Positions 1-7,991 are shown, counted from the stretch's first letter. The stretch: DNA of 64,000 nucleotides from UBA1431 sp002329665 (GCA_040772545.1 JAXGXY010000001.1:1-64000), one strand, 5' to 3'. Notes: generated by a model not told the origin, from the letters alone. Made by a program: numbers and translations.

Positions 1-63
1 GATCGAAAGTGGGGGATGGCATCCCCCACACCCCCTGCCAGTAGGTTTTTTTGACAGTCCGAC
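1..63. repeat. 63-bp dispersed hairpin repeat, copy 1 (touches window edge)
   Basis: Positions 1-63 match 10389-10451 at 59 of 63 bases. The unit holds a hairpin with arms GTGGGGGAT/ATCCCCCAC, then ACCCCCTGCCAGTAGG and a run of six or seven T, and ends GACAGTCYGAC. The copy may continue left of the window. It lies beyond the 3' end of the minus-strand veg gene, as REP/MITE-like repeats often do. The class is not recognised. Confidence 0.8.
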
Positions 64-141
64 TCGCTTTGGGCGCGTTTCTTTGCGCCTTGGATTATCG
101 GCATGACCCCCTAAATCATTATGAAGCTTTGGGTTACCGAT

Positions 142-173
142 AAAAAAACGGCCGGAAAGGACCCGGCCGTTTT
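142..173 (-). terminator. Intrinsic terminator of veg
   Basis: Arms AAAACGGCCGG (145-155) and CCGGCCGTTTT (163-173) pair perfectly around a 7-nt loop. Read on the minus strand the stem is followed by a T run (148 down to 142), just downstream of the veg stop codon. Confidence 0.85.
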
Positions 174-192
174 ATGCCTTCACTGTTGTCGG

Positions 193-432
193 TTATCGGT
201 TTTCCCATTCAAGGATCACGTTCCTGGTGAGGATTTCGCTGTAGGAAAAGCTCAGGCGGCCGTCGCTGTCATCGTCGGTGGTAATCGTGAAAATGCTGGG
301 GTACGTCGCCTCGAGTACGCCGCGGTTCACGGCGAAACCACGGCGCGCGCGCCTGGCGCTCACCAGCACCCGTTCCCCTTCGTGTTCCCTTACTTCCTCC
401 CGAATCTGCTCAAGCACGTTCTTATCCTGCAT
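193..432 (-). CDS. veg: Veg family protein (DUF1021)
   Basis: A 79-residue protein of the Veg family, small cytosolic beta-barrel-like proteins of Firmicutes linked in Bacillus subtilis to biofilm matrix expression and spore outgrowth. The family pattern is visible: a short acidic helix (VLEQIREEVREHEG), then a basic RRARRGF stretch, then a strand-rich C-terminus ending ILEWENR. A longer frame opens at 552, but the ATG at 432 lies 8 nt after AAGGAGG, so that start is chosen. In Bacillus veg also sits beside ispE, which supports the call. It diverges from the sipL-like gene. Confidence 0.85.
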   Translation of the reverse strand: MQDKNVLEQIREEVREHEGERVLVSARRARRGFAVNRGVLEATYPSIFTITTDDDSDGRLSFSYSEILTRNVILEWENR

Positions 433-530
433 GAGCATCTCCTCCTTCGTATGCTTTGCATATATTGGGAGTATTCCCAGATAATTTAAAAACATGCGCA
501 CATCCAGCAACTTATGTGGGCGATGAAAGC

Positions 531-557
531 ATAAAACAACCCCTTGAGCCATATCAT
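531..557 (+). promoter_or_regulatory. Possible sigma-E promoter of the sipL-like gene
   Basis: ATA (531-533), 16 nt, then CATATCAT (550-557) fits the sporulation sigma-E pattern ATA-N16-CATACANT except for two or three positions. It lies 43 nt before the start of a gene expected to act in the mother cell. The match is short and could be chance. Confidence 0.4.
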
Positions 558-599
558 GTTGGGTAGAGACCAGTTACGAATCAAGGGGGAGGTATGGCT

Positions 600-2129
600 A
601 TGCAATGGTACCGTGAAACCGTTTGGATAGACACGCCGGCCGGGCACGCGACGGAGCAGGCGACGGTGGAGGGGCGTATCGCGCCGCCCGCTACGCAACC
701 TGCGGTGGAAGAAGTGCTTATGTTGGACGCGCGGGCGGTGCATCTGAGCGCGGAGCCCATGAACGAGCGTGTGATGCTGGAGGGGCGCATATTCTTTAAC
801 GTGCTCTATGCCGGGGCGGGGAGCACGTGGGCCTTCGAGTCGAGCGCGACATTCAAACACGGCATGGACATGGCGGGTCTGGAAGCGGGGGCGCGCTGCC
901 GTGCGCAGGTGGGCATAGCGGGGATAGAATACACGCTGGAAGCGGGCGTACTCAATGTCCGCGCCGCGGTCAACATCGATTGCCAGGCGACGCTGAAGAA
1001 GGAGATCGAGCTTTTTACAAACGCCGAGGATACGGGCGACGTCCAGATGCTCAGCGACACGGGCGATTTCGCAACCACCGTGGACACCGTGCATTCGAGC
1101 ATGCTCCTTCGGGACGAGGTCATGATCGCCCAGGGGCTGCCGGCCTGCGAGCGCATCCTGCACACGGGCGCGTGGCCGTCGGTGCAGCGCGTCTACTGTG
1201 AAGACGGCAAGATGGTGGTGGAGGGCGACGTTTACGTGACCACGACCTACCTGTGCAGCGACCCGGCCGCGCCTTTGCAGCAGCGCAGCTACACGCTGCC
1301 CTTTGCCCACATGATCATGATGCGCGACGTGAAGGAAGGCATGCAGGGCTGCGCCTGGGCAGACGTAGCCGAGATATATGCCCAAACGGCGGGCGGCGCC
1401 GAAGGCGAAGCGCGGGCGTTCAGTTACGAGATCGTCCTGGACATGGAAGCGGAAGCGTACCAGATGCGGCAGATTAATATGGTGAGCGACGTGTATTCCC
1501 CGACGCGGGTGCTCGCGGTGGAACGCGCCGATGTGGAGATGCTGACGCCGAAACTGAGCTGCGGCGCGCAGGCGATGTACCAGGGCGCCGTGGGGCACGG
1601 CGGCGCGGAACGCGGGCTGCGCGTGCTCAGCGCCTACGCCAATCCGATGATCGCGGGCGTGGAATGCATCAAAAACAAGGTGACGATAGAAGGCGTGGCT
1701 TTCGTACACGCGATCTGCATCGACCGCGAAGGCAAGCTCGCGCCCCTCGACGTGCAGTTGCCGTTTTCTTTGGAAGTGGACGGCGCGGGCTGCACGAAGG
1801 ACATGGCGATAGGCGTAATTCTGCACGCCACCCAGACGCAGGCCCAGTTTAAGGGAGACGAGGTGGAGATCAAGCTTTCGTTCTGGTATTCGCTCTTTGC
1901 CAGCGCCGCTGTCGGCATGTCCCTTCTCACCGGCGTGACGATGACCGGGGAACCGGTGGAACCGATGGCGGGGATCACCGTCTATTTCGCGGAACCGGGA
2001 GAAAAGCTCTGGAGCATAGCGAAACGCTACGCGACGACAATCGAAGCGATCAAAAAGGCGAACCCTTCTATCACCGATAACGAACTGCCCGAGGGGAGCA
2101 GGCTCATCCTTTACCGGCCGGGAGCCTAG
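600..2129 (+). CDS. sipL: SipL-like spore morphogenesis protein: DUF3794/SPOCS repeats plus LysM
   Basis: A 509-residue protein with SPOCS (DUF3794) regions over about residues 1-450 and a C-terminal LysM module (about 457-507, containing EKLWSIAKRYATTIEAIKKA). In Clostridioides difficile, SipL has this architecture and about this length (517) and binds SpoIVA through its LysM domain to attach the coat to the forespore. ATG codons lie at 594 and 600. The one at 600 has the better spacing (7 nt) from GGGGGAGG. A veg-sipL-ispE-spoIIR neighbourhood fits Clostridia. The function is inferred from architecture and context; a generic DUF3794 LysM protein is the alternative. Confidence 0.8.
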   Translation: MQWYRETVWIDTPAGHATEQATVEGRIAPPATQPAVEEVLMLDARAVHLSAEPMNERVMLEGRIFFNVLYAGAGSTWAFESSATFKHGMDMAGLEAGARCRAQVGIAGIEYTLEAGVLNVRAAVNIDCQATLKKEIELFTNAEDTGDVQMLSDTGDFATTVDTVHSSMLLRDEVMIAQGLPACERILHTGAWPSVQRVYCEDGKMVVEGDVYVTTTYLCSDPAAPLQQRSYTLPFAHMIMMRDVKEGMQGCAWADVAEIYAQTAGGAEGEARAFSYEIVLDMEAEAYQMRQINMVSDVYSPTRVLAVERADVEMLTPKLSCGAQAMYQGAVGHGGAERGLRVLSAYANPMIAGVECIKNKVTIEGVAFVHAICIDREGKLAPLDVQLPFSLEVDGAGCTKDMAIGVILHATQTQAQFKGDEVEIKLSFWYSLFASAAVGMSLLTGVTMTGEPVEPMAGITVYFAEPGEKLWSIAKRYATTIEAIKKANPSITDNELPEGSRLILYRPGA

Positions 2130-2149
2130 GCGGCTTTCTGCCCCCGGGA

Positions 2150-2192
2150 GCAGCGCGAAAAATTCGGCAACGGACCGTTGTTTTCGCGCTGC
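2150..2192 (+). terminator. Terminator-like hairpin after the sipL-like gene
   Basis: Arms GCAGCGCGAAAA (2150-2161) and TTTTCGCGCTGC (2181-2192) pair perfectly. A nested CAACGG-A-CCGTTG hairpin lies inside, and CTGTCTTT follows. Confidence 0.7.
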
Positions 2193-2263
2193 CTGTCTTT
2201 ATCGAAACAGTTAGATTTTTTATTGAAATAGTAAAAAAGGTAGGCATGCGCCGTGTTGTAGGA

Positions 2264-2269
2264 TATAAT
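2264..2269 (+). promoter_or_regulatory. Probable -10 box before ispE
   Basis: TATAAT at 2264-2269 lies 46 nt before the ispE start. No good -35 hexamer is present at 16-18 nt (the sequence there is TAGGCA-like), so this is only a partial promoter. Confidence 0.4.
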
Positions 2270-2315
2270 AATTAACTGCCGGAGATTTTCGGTATATATT
2301 GCGGGAGAACGATGT

Positions 2316-3191
2316 ATGTCAACCGTTACCTTGCATGCCAGAGCAAAGCTGAATTGGACCCTCGACGTGAAGCGCCGGCGGGAAGATGGCTATCACGATG
2401 TGGACATGCTCATGCAAAGCATAGATTTGTTCGATACTCTTACGATAACGCTTGGCGGAAAAAAGGTCGACGTGATCTGCGAATATCCCTTTGCTCCCAA
2501 CGGAGACGCAAACATCGCCTGCCGCAGCGCGGAGCTTTTCCTTCAGGAAACGGGGATGGCACAAGGCGCGCACGTGCACATAAAGAAGCGCATACCCGTG
2601 GCCGCGGGCCTTGCGGGCGGGAGCACGGACGCGGCCGGGGTGCTCGTAGGCCTCAACACGCTGTGCGGCGAACCTCTGAGCAAGGCCGAATTGCAGGAAC
2701 TGGGCCTTCGCATCGGCGCCGACGTACCCTTTTGCATAACGGGCGGACTGCAGCGGGCGCAGGGCATCGGGGAGGTGCTCACGCCGGTCGCGCCGGGCGG
2801 CCCTTTTTTCTTGGTGCTCGTCAAGCCCGAAGGACGGGTGTATACCAACGAGGTATACCAGGCGCTCGACCTCGACAACCTTGAATTCAGGCCCGATAAT
2901 GCCGAAGCGGCCGCGGCGCTTATAGCAGGCGACGCCCAAAGGCTCTCGGGCGCGCTGGGCAACGTCCTGCGCGGAGTGACGCGCCACATCTGTTCCGACG
3001 TGGACAACCTGTGCGACCTGCTGGAAGCGCAGGGCGCCTTGGGCGTGAACATGACCGGCAGCGGGCCGACGGTATACGGCATGTTTGAAAAATTCGAGGA
3101 CGCGTTGTATTCGCTGCGTGCGATCCGCCACCGCGGCGTGGAATGGTGCTGCGCGGTATCGACAGCAAAACAGGGGATTACGTTCGATTAG
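2316..3191 (+). CDS. ispE: 4-diphosphocytidyl-2-C-methyl-D-erythritol kinase (IspE)
   Basis: The 291-residue cytosolic GHMP kinase phosphorylates CDP-methylerythritol with ATP in the non-mevalonate (MEP) isoprenoid pathway. Visible are the N-terminal ARAKLNWTLDV, the RREDGYHDVDMLMQSI block, the ATP loop PVAAGLAGGSTDAAG (about residues 90-104), GADVPFC and the C-terminal MTGSGPTVYG. The length is normal for the family. The ATG at 2316 follows CGGGAGAA; another ATG at 2312 is out of frame. Veg and sporulation neighbours match Firmicutes gene order. Confidence 0.95.
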   Translation: MSTVTLHARAKLNWTLDVKRRREDGYHDVDMLMQSIDLFDTLTITLGGKKVDVICEYPFAPNGDANIACRSAELFLQETGMAQGAHVHIKKRIPVAAGLAGGSTDAAGVLVGLNTLCGEPLSKAELQELGLRIGADVPFCITGGLQRAQGIGEVLTPVAPGGPFFLVLVKPEGRVYTNEVYQALDLDNLEFRPDNAEAAAALIAGDAQRLSGALGNVLRGVTRHICSDVDNLCDLLEAQGALGVNMTGSGPTVYGMFEKFEDALYSLRAIRHRGVEWCCAVSTAKQGITFD

Positions 3192-3215
3192 AGGCCTGGC
3201 CGATCGCTTTTTTAA

Positions 3216-3254
3216 GGCCGCAGCGCTCGTATGAGCGCAGGCGGTCATTTTTAT
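3216..3254 (+). terminator. Intrinsic terminator of ispE
   Basis: GGCCGC and GCGGTC enclose the hairpin GCGCTC-gtat-GAGCGC (3223-3238). The run ATTTTTAT follows, 25 nt after the ispE stop. Confidence 0.75.
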
Positions 3255-3329
3255 GCCTCTTATAACGGGGCTTTTTTCTTTTTTGGCCCTTCCTTAACGG
3301 CAGCCGCGGGGCGATATTTGGTGGTCCGT

Positions 3330-3358
3330 GTTTAATTCCTGAGGATTAGGGAAATAAT
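3330..3358 (+). promoter_or_regulatory. Possible sigma-F/G promoter of spoIIR
   Basis: GTTTA (3330-3334), 15 nt, then GGAAATAAT (3350-3358). The second element fits the forespore pattern GGNNANANT exactly, and the first matches four of five bases of GTATA. spoIIR is under sigma-F control in Bacillus, so this is the expected type. Confidence 0.5.
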
Positions 3359-3405
3359 GGTTGGTACGAAAACAACCGCCCGGACTGGCAGGGGGGGGGT
3401 ACTGT

Positions 3406-4095
3406 TTGAAAAAGCGTTGGGTATGGGCAATCATGATATGCGCACTGGTCGGGTATCTGCTGAACGCAAGCGTTGTGCGAAGCGCGGACGCCTATGCAAA
3501 AGACGTCCTGCGCCTGCACATCCTGGCAAACGGCAATTCGAAGGAAGACCAGCGCATCAAACTGTGCGTACGCGACAGCGTCATGGAATACATCGAAGAA
3601 AACGCCGGGGAAGCCGCGACCAAACAGGAAACCGCGAACTGGGTCAGGGCGCACCTTGACGATATCGAAACGATCGCCGCGCGTACCGTGCGCGAACAAG
3701 GCGGAGGCTACGGGGCGAAGGCCTGCCTGGGGACGTTCGAGTTTCCTTCCAGGGCCTACGGCGAGGCGGTTTACCCCGCCGGAGCGTACGAAGCGCTCAG
3801 GATAAAGCTGGGCGCGGCACGCGGCGAGAACTGGTGGTGCGTGATCTTTCCGCCGCTGTGCCTGACCGACCTGTGCATCCAGGGCACCGCCGCGCCGGAA
3901 GCGACGGCGCCATCCAAGGCGACTCCGAAAGCCGCGTCGTCGCCCGGGGCCGACCCGGGCGCAAGCAGGGCCGAAACGACGCCCGGGGCCACGCCTTCGC
4001 CCGTAAAAGACGAAGTCATCGGCGGCACGGGAAGCTGCGCATACGTTAACGGGATCCGTTTGGAATCCCTGCTTATGAATTGGTTCGGCAATTAA
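3406..4095 (+). CDS. spoIIR: Stage II sporulation protein R (SpoIIR)
   Basis: A 229-residue secreted signalling protein. In Bacillus it is made in the forespore and crosses to the intermembrane space, where it triggers SpoIIGA to process pro-sigma-E. Residues 4-25 form a basic-then-hydrophobic export segment. Family blocks follow: LRLHILANGNSKEDQRIK, YPAGAYEALRI and NWWCVIFPPLC. A tail rich in Ala, Pro and Thr (about 165-205) precedes a conserved-looking end. The TTG at 3406 is chosen because a run of nine G (3391-3399) sits 6 nt upstream as ribosome site; a TTG at 3361 in frame has no such site. Confidence 0.9.
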   Translation: MKKRWVWAIMICALVGYLLNASVVRSADAYAKDVLRLHILANGNSKEDQRIKLCVRDSVMEYIEENAGEAATKQETANWVRAHLDDIETIAARTVREQGGGYGAKACLGTFEFPSRAYGEAVYPAGAYEALRIKLGAARGENWWCVIFPPLCLTDLCIQGTAAPEATAPSKATPKAASSPGADPGASRAETTPGATPSPVKDEVIGGTGSCAYVNGIRLESLLMNWFGN

Positions 4096-4128
4096 CAAAA
4101 GGTCCGGTAATAAAGAAAGGGGCAGAGC

Positions 4129-5085
4129 ATGAAGCTGCTTAGCCGTGATAGGGACAAGATCATAGCGGTGATCGCCGCGACGCTGCTCATCTGCGTGTTC
4201 ATCGTGGCGGTTGTGCGCGACGGAAGCGGCGACGCGGTGTCCCTGAGGCCGGGCAGCCGGGGCAACGTGGTGTACGAGGTCCAGCGCAGGCTCCGGGACT
4301 GGGGCTATTACGGCTACGCGGCGGACGGGGTATTCGGCACGCAGACAATGTACGCCGTGCAAACCTTCCAGATCAGGCACGGCCTCACGCCCGACGGCGT
4401 CGTTGGGCCGGCGACGGCGGCCAAACTGGGCGTGAACCTGTATTCCGCGGCGACCGCGGGATCCGCCGCCGCAACCGGGTCGCTCAAGCCCGGCAGCCGC
4501 GGCGCCAAGGTGTCCGAGGTCCAGCAAAAACTCAGGGACTGGGGCTATTACAAGGGCGCCGTCGACGGAATATACGGCAAGCAGACGATGTACGCGGTGC
4601 AGGACTTCCAGACGAAGCACGGGCTCTCGCCGGACGGCATCGTCGGGCCGGCGACGGCGGCTAAGCTGGGGGTCAAGCTCACCGGCACGGGCGGCGCGGC
4701 AACCTCGGGCGGCGGCGCGTCCGCGAGCACCGGTTCCACAAACGTCCACCTGCTTGCGAGGCTCGTATACGCCGAGGCGCGCGGAGAGCCGTACACAGGC
4801 CAGGTCGCGGTCGCGTCCGTGGTGCTCAACCGCGTGGACAGCGCGCTGTTCCCCAATTCCATCGCGGGGGTCATCTACCAGCCGGGCGCGTTCAGCGTCG
4901 TGGCCGACGGCCAGATCAACCTGGCCCCCGACGCCACTGCGGTGCGCGCCGCGCGCGACGCGTTGAACGGGTGGGACCCGTCGAACGGCAGCCTGTATTA
5001 TTATAATCCGGCCAGGACCACCAACAGTTACATGCTCAGCAAGCCCGTGCTGCTGGTGATAGGCGAGCACCGTTTCTGCCGGTAA
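4129..5085 (+). CDS. sleB: Spore cortex-lytic enzyme SleB
   Basis: A 318-residue lytic transglycosylase type enzyme that degrades cortex peptidoglycan during germination. Residues 9-28 form a signal/anchor helix. Two peptidoglycan-binding_1 repeats follow (about 38-103 and 122-184), each with GSRG, EVQ and DGIVGPATAAKLGV-like blocks. The C-terminal Hydrolase_2 domain (about 205-318) has the expected acidic residue in VYAEARGEP and ends GEHRFCR. Most SleB proteins have one binding repeat, so the tandem copy is slightly unusual. ypeB starts 16 nt downstream, the usual sleB-ypeB pair. ATG follows AAAGGGG. Confidence 0.93.
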   Translation: MKLLSRDRDKIIAVIAATLLICVFIVAVVRDGSGDAVSLRPGSRGNVVYEVQRRLRDWGYYGYAADGVFGTQTMYAVQTFQIRHGLTPDGVVGPATAAKLGVNLYSAATAGSAAATGSLKPGSRGAKVSEVQQKLRDWGYYKGAVDGIYGKQTMYAVQDFQTKHGLSPDGIVGPATAAKLGVKLTGTGGAATSGGGASASTGSTNVHLLARLVYAEARGEPYTGQVAVASVVLNRVDSALFPNSIAGVIYQPGAFSVVADGQINLAPDATAVRAARDALNGWDPSNGSLYYYNPARTTNSYMLSKPVLLVIGEHRFCR

Positions 5086-5101
5086 GAGGGAGGGTACGGC
5101 G

Positions 5102-6454
5102 TTGGACTGGAAGAAGCATAAAAACAAGATCGGCTATGCCGTGCTGGCGATCGCGCTAATCGGCGCGGTGGTCTGGGCGGGCGTGACCGGTTCCAGGGCG
5201 CAAAGCCTGGAACAGCAGCTCAACAGCGGCTATTCGCGCGGGTACAACGACCTTATAGCGAACCTCGAGAACCTGGAGACGAGCCTGTCCAAACTGCAGG
5301 TGACGTCGACGCCCAGGCAATATACTTTGCAGCTTATGGATATTTGGCGGCAATGTGGGGAAACTAAAGGCATACTGAACACGCTGCCCGTTTCCCAGGT
5401 GGTTATGGGCGACGTTTCCGCCTTCGTGACCAGGATGGGCGACTACTGCTACATGCTGGGGCAGAAAGTCACGTCGGGCGCGCCGGTGACGGGAGAAGAC
5501 CTCGAACAGATCGGCAAGCTGCACGAAACATGCGTGCAGGTCTACCTGGCGATCAGAGAAGAGTTCGAGGCCAACAAAGACCGGTACGCGCAACTCACCG
5601 CCGAGGGCTTCGTAAAGGTTCCGGGCGAGGGCGAGTCGATGGCGAAACTCTCCAAGGACAACACCGAGTACCCGCATCTCGTCTACGACGGGCCCTACTC
5701 GGAGAGCCGCGACGAACAGACGCCCAAAAGCCTGAAAAACGAAGCGCCCGTGGACGAGGCGACCGCGGAAAAAACCGCGAAAGCCCATGTGGGCGGCGGG
5801 CTGGCGGGCGGATTGGAGCGCATGGACGATCTGAAGGGGATGATCGAATGCTATGCGTTCCGGGGCACGGTGGAGGACAGCGGGAACGAGGTCTATGTCT
5901 ACGTGACCAAGCGGGGCGGGAAAGTGCTGCTGCTCTCGCAGACGCTCCCCCCGGCCGAGACGGTCGTCCCCGACGAGAAGACGCTTAACGTGCTCGAACA
6001 GGCCGGAGCGAACTATTTGGCCGCGCACGGCTACGGCAGGATGAAGGCGACGTACAGCCAGTACTATGACGGGCAGGCCGTCATCAACTTCGCGGCGGTG
6101 CAGGACGGCGTCATCCTGTATCCCGACCTGGTCAAGGTCGGAATAATGATGGACGGGAGCAAGCGCGTCGTGGGCGTGGACGCCCGCAACTACATCATGG
6201 CGCATCAGGACCGGACGCTCAAGGCCGTCAACCTTTCGGCCGAAGAGGCGCGCGCCATTATCAACCCGTCGCTGGAGATCACGGGCGAGAGGCTTGCCCT
6301 TATCCCCGCTGAAGATATGACCGAACGGCTGTGCTACGAATTCGCCATCCGCAAGGACGAAACCGATTATCTCGTGTATATCGACGCCGTCAACGGCGAA
6401 GAGGCCGAGATACTCAAGATCATCGACACGAACGAAGGCAGCCTGGTCATGTAA
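5102..6454 (+). CDS. ypeB: Germination protein YpeB
   Basis: A 450-residue spore membrane protein, the same length as Bacillus YpeB, needed for localisation and stability of SleB. An N-terminal membrane helix (about residues 9-27) is followed by a helical domain with QSLEQQLNSGYSRGYNDL and by PepSY-like repeats toward the C-terminus. The start is a TTG at 5102, 7 nt after GAGGGAGGG. It lies 16 nt after sleB and is probably co-transcribed with it. A strong terminator follows. Confidence 0.92.
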   Translation: MDWKKHKNKIGYAVLAIALIGAVVWAGVTGSRAQSLEQQLNSGYSRGYNDLIANLENLETSLSKLQVTSTPRQYTLQLMDIWRQCGETKGILNTLPVSQVVMGDVSAFVTRMGDYCYMLGQKVTSGAPVTGEDLEQIGKLHETCVQVYLAIREEFEANKDRYAQLTAEGFVKVPGEGESMAKLSKDNTEYPHLVYDGPYSESRDEQTPKSLKNEAPVDEATAEKTAKAHVGGGLAGGLERMDDLKGMIECYAFRGTVEDSGNEVYVYVTKRGGKVLLLSQTLPPAETVVPDEKTLNVLEQAGANYLAAHGYGRMKATYSQYYDGQAVINFAAVQDGVILYPDLVKVGIMMDGSKRVVGVDARNYIMAHQDRTLKAVNLSAEEARAIINPSLEITGERLALIPAEDMTERLCYEFAIRKDETDYLVYIDAVNGEEAEILKIIDTNEGSLVM

Positions 6455-6520
6455 GCGCCCCCGTCACGTGCCGCCAAGGCGGTGCGTGTACCCATACAAC
6501 ACATACCTCCCAACAACGAA

Positions 6521-6556
6521 ACAGCAAGCGCCGCTTTTGCGGCGCTTGCTGTTTTT
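6521..6556 (+). terminator. Intrinsic terminator of sleB-ypeB
   Basis: A perfect 14-bp stem, ACAGCAAGCGCCGC (6521-6534) with GCGGCGCTTGCTGT (6539-6552), a TTTT loop, and T residues through 6556. Confidence 0.95.
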
Positions 6557-6559
6557 GGG

Positions 6560-6730
6560 CAAGCAACCATAGCCAACGCAGATTTCGATTGCATTGGCAA
6601 TATTATGGCAGGCTGAAATGCCGCCGAAGCCGTCGTTGGTAGCGTATTGATGAGAGCGCAGTTACAGACAAAGCCGTAAGTGCCGGGGAGGCCTGCGGTT
6701 AAGGTATGGCTCCCCCGGGGCGATTTTTTT
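6560..6730 (+). ncRNA. Possible structured leader or small RNA of unknown class
   Basis: Local pairings such as GGCA-ggctgaaa-TGCC (about 6607-6622) are followed by a stem CCGGGGAGGCC (6683-6693) / GGCTCCCCCGG (6709-6719) and a T7 run (6724-6730), as in a terminated small RNA. No gene follows on this strand for over 800 bases. I compared it with cobalamin, c-di-GMP and c-di-AMP riboswitch patterns and found no convincing match. Confidence 0.25.
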
Positions 6731-6964
6731 GCGGTCATGCTTTCATCGGCCGACAGAAAATATGTCCGCATGCCGGCGCGGGCTTGAGCAAAAGGCGGGT
6801 CGGCCAAACGTTTAGCGCCCGGCAGGCGTTTTCAGCGGCGGCGGTGCGTGACGCTATAAAGGCGCCGATCACCCGCAACAGATGGAGAAGCGGTTCTGCG
6901 CCGGCGGATGCCTCTATATAGAATATGGAAAGCATATTAACCAAGGCCGGCGCAGCAAGCAGGC

Positions 6965-7384
6965 TCACAGATCGTCCGGCGGCGGGCCGCTACCTTTGGC
7001 CGGTGCTTCCAAAGAAGGGTTCTCGTGCGCGGGAGGCGCGGGCTCCGGCTCCGGCTCCGGAAAAGCGGCCTCGTGCGGAAGCGGGGCGATGGCCGGGCGT
7101 TCGTACAGTTTCAGGTAGGAAACCGAGGCCAGGTAGCCACAGAGTTTAAAGACGCCCCCCAGAATCAGGGAAAAGATACCGAGGGTCAGAAACGGCGAGG
7201 CTGTGCTCGATATGACCAGAAGCAGATAATGGCCGCCCTTGAGGAGCGAGTCTATGTAATTTATCGCAAAGATGGCGAGAAACCCGAGGCCCAGTACGAA
7301 GAAGAGTATGGCGGGCAGAGTCCAGAGCAGGTTGCGCTGTTTTGCCGTCCTGGCGATGGCGTACCTGGTGCGTCCGTGTGACAT
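6965..7384 (-). CDS. Small membrane protein, two predicted helices, Pro/Glu-rich tail
   Basis: A 139-residue protein of unrecognised family. A basic N-terminus (residues 1-17) is followed by two hydrophobic segments (about 20-45 and 55-85). The C-terminal 45 residues are rich in Pro, Glu and Ala, probably a cytosolic or surface tail. The start is well supported: AAAGGAGGG lies 6 nt before the ATG at 7384, and a promoter-like pair (TTGTAT-N17-TACACT) lies on the same strand at 7443-7415. It diverges from the DUF1934 gene. No function is claimed. Confidence 0.7.
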   Translation of the reverse strand: MSHGRTRYAIARTAKQRNLLWTLPAILFFVLGLGFLAIFAINYIDSLLKGGHYLLLVISSTASPFLTLGIFSLILGGVFKLCGYLASVSYLKLYERPAIAPLPHEAAFPEPEPEPAPPAHENPSLEAPAKGSGPPPDDL

Positions 7385-7414
7385 GGCGAACCCTCCTTTT
7401 TCCGATATAGATAA

Positions 7415-7443
7415 AGTGTATCATTCCCGTTGCAGGAATACAA
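7415..7443 (-). promoter_or_regulatory. Sigma-A-like promoter of the small membrane gene
   Basis: On the minus strand TTGTAT (7443-7438), 17 nt, TACACT (7420-7415), about 30 nt before the start codon at 7384. Confidence 0.5.
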
Positions 7444-7474
7444 TTAATAGGCAAATTTGGGCTATCTTTCACCT

Positions 7475-7503
7475 TTGTTGGACACGTATCGATATGTTAT
7501 AAT
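7475..7503 (+). promoter_or_regulatory. Sigma-A-like promoter of the DUF1934 gene
   Basis: TTGTTG (7475-7480), 17 nt, TATAAT (7498-7503), 50 nt before the start at 7554. Confidence 0.65.
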
Positions 7504-7553
7504 GAATTGGCCCGGTGCTTTTCAATTCGCCCGATAGATTAGGAGTGAGGCGC

Positions 7554-7991
7554 ATGGAAAACAATGTCATCGTCTCCATAGTTGGGAACCAATTGATGCC
7601 GGACGGACAGGAAGGAAAGATGGAACTCGTAACCGAAGGCAGTTTTTACCGGGATGACCAGTCGTATGTGCTCGAATACCAGGAATCCGAGCTGTCCGGG
7701 ATGAAAGGGACGACCACGCGCATCCGGCTCAGAGGTCAGAGCATGAGCCTGGAACGCCACGGTACGTACAACGCGCATTTCGTTTTCGAAAAATGGAAGA
7801 CATACCGCGGCCAGTATATCACCCCGTTCGGGGAAATCAACATGGAACTGTTCGCGACGGATTTCGGGGCGGATGTGGACAGCGAGGCGCTGAAGGGAAA
7901 AGTGGACGTGGAATACGAGATGCAGGTAGGAGGAATGCGCACGAGCAACCAACTGCTGGTCAGCTTCAGGTCCAAGGGATTGCCCGTATGA
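7554..7991 (+). CDS. DUF1934 (YwiB-like) calycin-type beta-barrel protein
   Basis: A 145-residue, strand-rich protein of the DUF1934 family, whose members are predicted to form lipocalin-like barrels. Typical blocks are visible: VSIVGNQ near the N-terminus, YVLEYQESELSGMKGTTTRIR, and the C-terminal half with ITPFGEINMELFAT and VEYEMQVGGM. The frame opens at 7515, but the ATG at 7554 has AGGAG 8 nt upstream and fits the family. The biological role is unknown. It is a single-gene unit, with its own promoter and terminators. Confidence 0.85.
   Translation: MENNVIVSIVGNQLMPDGQEGKMELVTEGSFYRDDQSYVLEYQESELSGMKGTTTRIRLRGQSMSLERHGTYNAHFVFEKWKTYRGQYITPFGEINMELFATDFGADVDSEALKGKVDVEYEMQVGGMRTSNQLLVSFRSKGLPV

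Larger units (their letters stand above)
6455..6964. other. 510-bp gene-free stretch between ypeB and the minus-strand membrane gene
   Basis: It holds the ypeB terminator (6521-6556) and about 170 bases (6560-6730) with several local inverted repeats ending in a strong stem and T run (6683-6730). The remaining 230 bases hold no supportable gene. Short frames on both strands lack ribosome sites and recognisable sequence. Confidence 0.6.

Noticed and set aside
486..1826. Long open frame on the minus strand opposite the sipL-like gene
   Set aside because: It is antisense to a well-supported gene, has no ribosome site, is rich in His/Arg/Ala and shows no family. High GC makes such shadow frames common.
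3346..5127. 593-codon minus-strand frame opposite spoIIR and sleB
   Set aside because: Antisense shadow in GC-rich DNA; no motif or ribosome site, while the plus strand encodes clear families.
6560..6730. Cobalamin, c-di-GMP or c-di-AMP riboswitch
   Set aside because: Some fragments (a GGTAGC, an AAAGCC) look similar, but the core conserved blocks and their order are absent, and no gene follows.
6735..6968. 77-codon minus-strand frame (GTG at 6968) overlapping the end of the small membrane gene
   Set aside because: The GTGA overlap is suggestive, but there is no family, no ribosome site and Cys/Pro/Ala-rich sequence without order. Left as non-coding.
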